A DNA stretch of 8,496 nucleotides from Litorivicinus sp965656605 (GTDB taxonomy: Bacteria > Pseudomonadota > Gammaproteobacteria > Pseudomonadales > Litorivicinaceae), in assembly GCA_965656605.1 (NCBI GenBank), contig CBFHLC010000065.1, positions 1 to 8,496 of the forward strand, read 5' to 3'. Below the pieces are notes generated by a model. The model worked only from the letters and a program-made list of their open reading frames with translations. It did not search any database and was not told the origin of the DNA. Position 1 is the first letter of the stretch. The number at the start of each line of letters is the position of its first letter. Of this stretch, positions 7,757 to 8,496 are shown one piece after another. Position numbers and translations under genes: made by a program.

Positions 7757-7909
7757 TCAGCCAAAGAAATAAAAGACGGCCACCACCCCCAGTGCCAGCA
7801 TCAAACTGACCGACCACTTGACCCAGCCCCGGGCGGCGAAGGATCGGTCGATAAATTTCTGTTCGCACTCCAGCGGCAAACTGACGAATTCACGATTGGA
7901 ATATTTCAT
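7757..7909 (-). CDS. Small single-span membrane protein, 50 residues, unknown function
   Basis: ATG at 7909, TGA at 7759-7757. The SD AGGAG lies nine bases before the ATG, which supports a real gene. The N-terminal half is polar (MKYSNREFVSLPLECEQKFI, one Cys at 15), then RSFAARGWVKW gives positive charge ahead of a transmembrane helix at about 32-49 that ends in FYFFG. By the positive-inside rule the N-terminus should be cytoplasmic and the C-terminus just across the membrane. It is 111 bases upstream of the pdsO-like gene on the same strand. I do not recognise a family. It could be a small inner-membrane partner of the neighbouring sensor or envelope proteins, but position is the only evidence. 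Confidence 0.7.
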   Translation of the reverse strand: MKYSNREFVSLPLECEQKFIDRSFAARGWVKWSVSLMLALGVVAVFYFFG

Positions 7910-8180
7910 GACGGTTGGCTCCTAAACAATTTCGGCGAGCAAATCAGCAATGATTGATCCGAACAATCCCAAGGCGGCGACCTCCACCAAAGCTCCACGA
8001 TTGATGTCGGTGTGATTGAGCGAAATTTTTCCCGACGATGGATCACTGCGATCGACGACGGATTTTCAGTTGCTCACCCGCGGGGTTGTCGTTGATCCCA
8101 GAGGCCAATTTCGGGGCATTGCCACAGCCCAGTCGTGGTGCGACTTTGAATGGGAAATCAACCCAACAAGGATCAACATC
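7910..8180. other. Divergent intergenic region between the 50-residue and 75-residue genes
   Basis: A 271-base region that should hold the promoters of both flanking genes. GATTGA occurs at 7952, 7999 and 8014 on the plus strand, and GATTG/CAATC form a small inverted repeat near 7952-7968. I find no clear sigma-70 promoter. A TTG-start extension of the 75-residue frame back to 8016 is open but has no convincing SD. The weak peptide above lies in its left part. Nothing else is supported. Confidence 0.4.
7922..7987 (-). CDS. Possible 21-residue hydrophobic peptide
   Basis: GTG at 7987 with GGAG five bases before it, stop TAG at 7924-7922. The peptide is rich in Ala, Leu and Ile with acidic residues spaced along it (ALGLFGSIIADLLAEIV at the C-terminal end), so it could form an amphipathic or membrane helix. 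The TAG runs directly into the AGGAG of the 50-residue gene, a layout consistent with a leader peptide coupled to it. There is no ATG, the ORF is tiny, and chance is a serious alternative. Confidence 0.22.
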   Translation of the reverse strand: MEVAALGLFGSIIADLLAEIV

Positions 8181-8408
8181 ATGAACACATCGCAAAAAGC
8201 CTACTTCGCCGGATCCATCCTGCACGAGGTCGCCAAGGCCCAGCTGAATGACACTCGCCTGGCAGGGATATCCAAGCAGCGACTAGAGCATCACTTGGCT
8301 GACAAAGAACATCTGATAGAGCTGTCAAAGAGCTACGACGAATCCGGCCTGCTTGGTTTATTTTCCAGCTATTTTCTGTCTTTATCTGCATCTGAAAAAT
8401 CGGATTGA
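8181..8408 (+). CDS. Small helical protein, 75 residues, unknown function
   Basis: ATG at 8181 with AAGGA eight bases upstream, stop TGA at 8406-8408. I chose this start because of the SD; the frame is open back to a TTG at 8016, but that stretch reads poorly as protein. The protein looks mostly helical: an N-terminal part (YFAGSILHEVAKAQL), a charged middle with Arg, His, Lys and Glu (KQRLEHHLADKEHLIELSK), and a hydrophobic C-terminal stretch (GLLGLFSSYFLSLSA, about 57-71) ending SEKSD. There is no signal peptide, Cys or metal motif. It is the only plus-strand gene, transcribed away from the envelope cluster, so it is probably not part of that system. I do not recognise a family. Confidence 0.7.
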   Translation: MNTSQKAYFAGSILHEVAKAQLNDTRLAGISKQRLEHHLADKEHLIELSKSYDESGLLGLFSSYFLSLSASEKSD

Positions 8409-8409
8409 C

Positions 8410-8438
8410 TGGCGATATCCAAGTTTTTTTACTATAAT
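8410..8438 (+). promoter_or_regulatory. Likely sigma-70 promoter reading out of the window to the right
   Basis: A perfect TATAAT lies at 8433-8438 after an AT-rich run with seven T. At 17-bp spacing the -35 would be the poor TGGCGA (8410-8415). A better TTGACT (8405-8410) overlaps the stop of the 75-residue gene but is 22 bp away, too far for normal use. Transcription would start near 8445 and serve a gene beyond 8496. Confidence 0.45.
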
Positions 8439-8448
8439 TTTTCGCGTC

Positions 8449-8474
8449 GTCGCAAGGTTAACTGGCCTTGCGAC
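8449..8474 (+). other. 9-bp hairpin in the leader just after the outward promoter
   Basis: GTCGCAAGG (8449-8457) and CCTTGCGAC (8466-8474) are perfect inverted copies around an 8-base loop, starting 10 bases after the TATAAT. No T run follows, so it is not a standard terminator. It would be at the very 5' end of the transcript, where it may stabilise the RNA or bind a regulator. The downstream gene is not visible. Confidence 0.45.
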
Positions 8475-8496
8475 CGCGCCACCATCACTCCACTTC

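Noticed and set aside
7951..8013. Plus-strand 20-residue frame starting ATGATTGAT
   Set aside because: No ribosome-binding site upstream and no supporting sequence feature.
8016..8180. TTG-start N-terminal extension of the 75-residue protein
   Set aside because: No convincing Shine-Dalgarno before 8016 and protein-like composition begins at the ATG at 8181, which has AAGGA at proper spacing.
8402..8430. Possible terminator for the 75-residue gene (GGAT/ATCC stem followed by seven T)
   Set aside because: The stem is only four base pairs with a long loop; the T run is better explained as part of the promoter spacer.

Overview
The window looks like a gammaproteobacterial chromosome segment, probably marine, with fairly high GC. 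This rests on Gram-negative envelope proteins (a bacterial alpha-2-macroglobulin and an OmpA-family protein with a glycine zipper) and on a two-component pair whose layout matches what I remember of the 'proteobacterial dedicated sortase' (PDS) families of mostly marine Proteobacteria. No database search was possible, so every family name comes from motif recognition.

Layout: almost all genes are on the minus strand and read right to left. In transcription order they are: a possible 21-residue hydrophobic peptide (7987-7922, weak); a 50-residue single-span membrane protein (7909-7757); a PdsO-like OmpA-family protein (7645-6947); a Rho-independent terminator (6925-6899); a PdsR-like OmpR/PhoB response regulator (6865-6191); a PdsS-like histidine kinase overlapping it by 13 bases (6203-4452); and a very large alpha-2-macroglobulin gene (4338 to beyond base 1). 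The last has its signal peptide, macroglobulin domains and an intact CLEQ thioester motif, but its C-terminus lies outside the window. At the right end, a 75-residue protein of unknown function is encoded on the plus strand (8181-8408). It is followed by a strong -10 promoter box and a 9-bp hairpin that probably serve a gene just beyond the window.

Proposed joint function (inference): the kinase has a periplasmic domain resembling the CBM9/DOMON-like fold and may sense an envelope or glycan signal. The response regulator then controls envelope genes, including the peptidoglycan-binding PdsO-like protein and perhaps the thioester macroglobulin, which would trap foreign proteases in the periplasm. 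In support, hexamers close to RTGRAG (R = A/G), repeated at exact 11-bp steps, lie upstream of pdsO and of the macroglobulin gene, with a weaker pair before the regulator. Eleven-bp direct repeats are the usual binding geometry of OmpR/PhoB regulators. A hairpin that covers the macroglobulin ribosome-binding site suggests an added translational control. No sortase or LPXTG target is visible in the window.

There is no tRNA, rRNA, CRISPR array, insertion sequence or recognisable origin. The only gene-poor stretch, 7910-8180, is under 300 bases and is described below.
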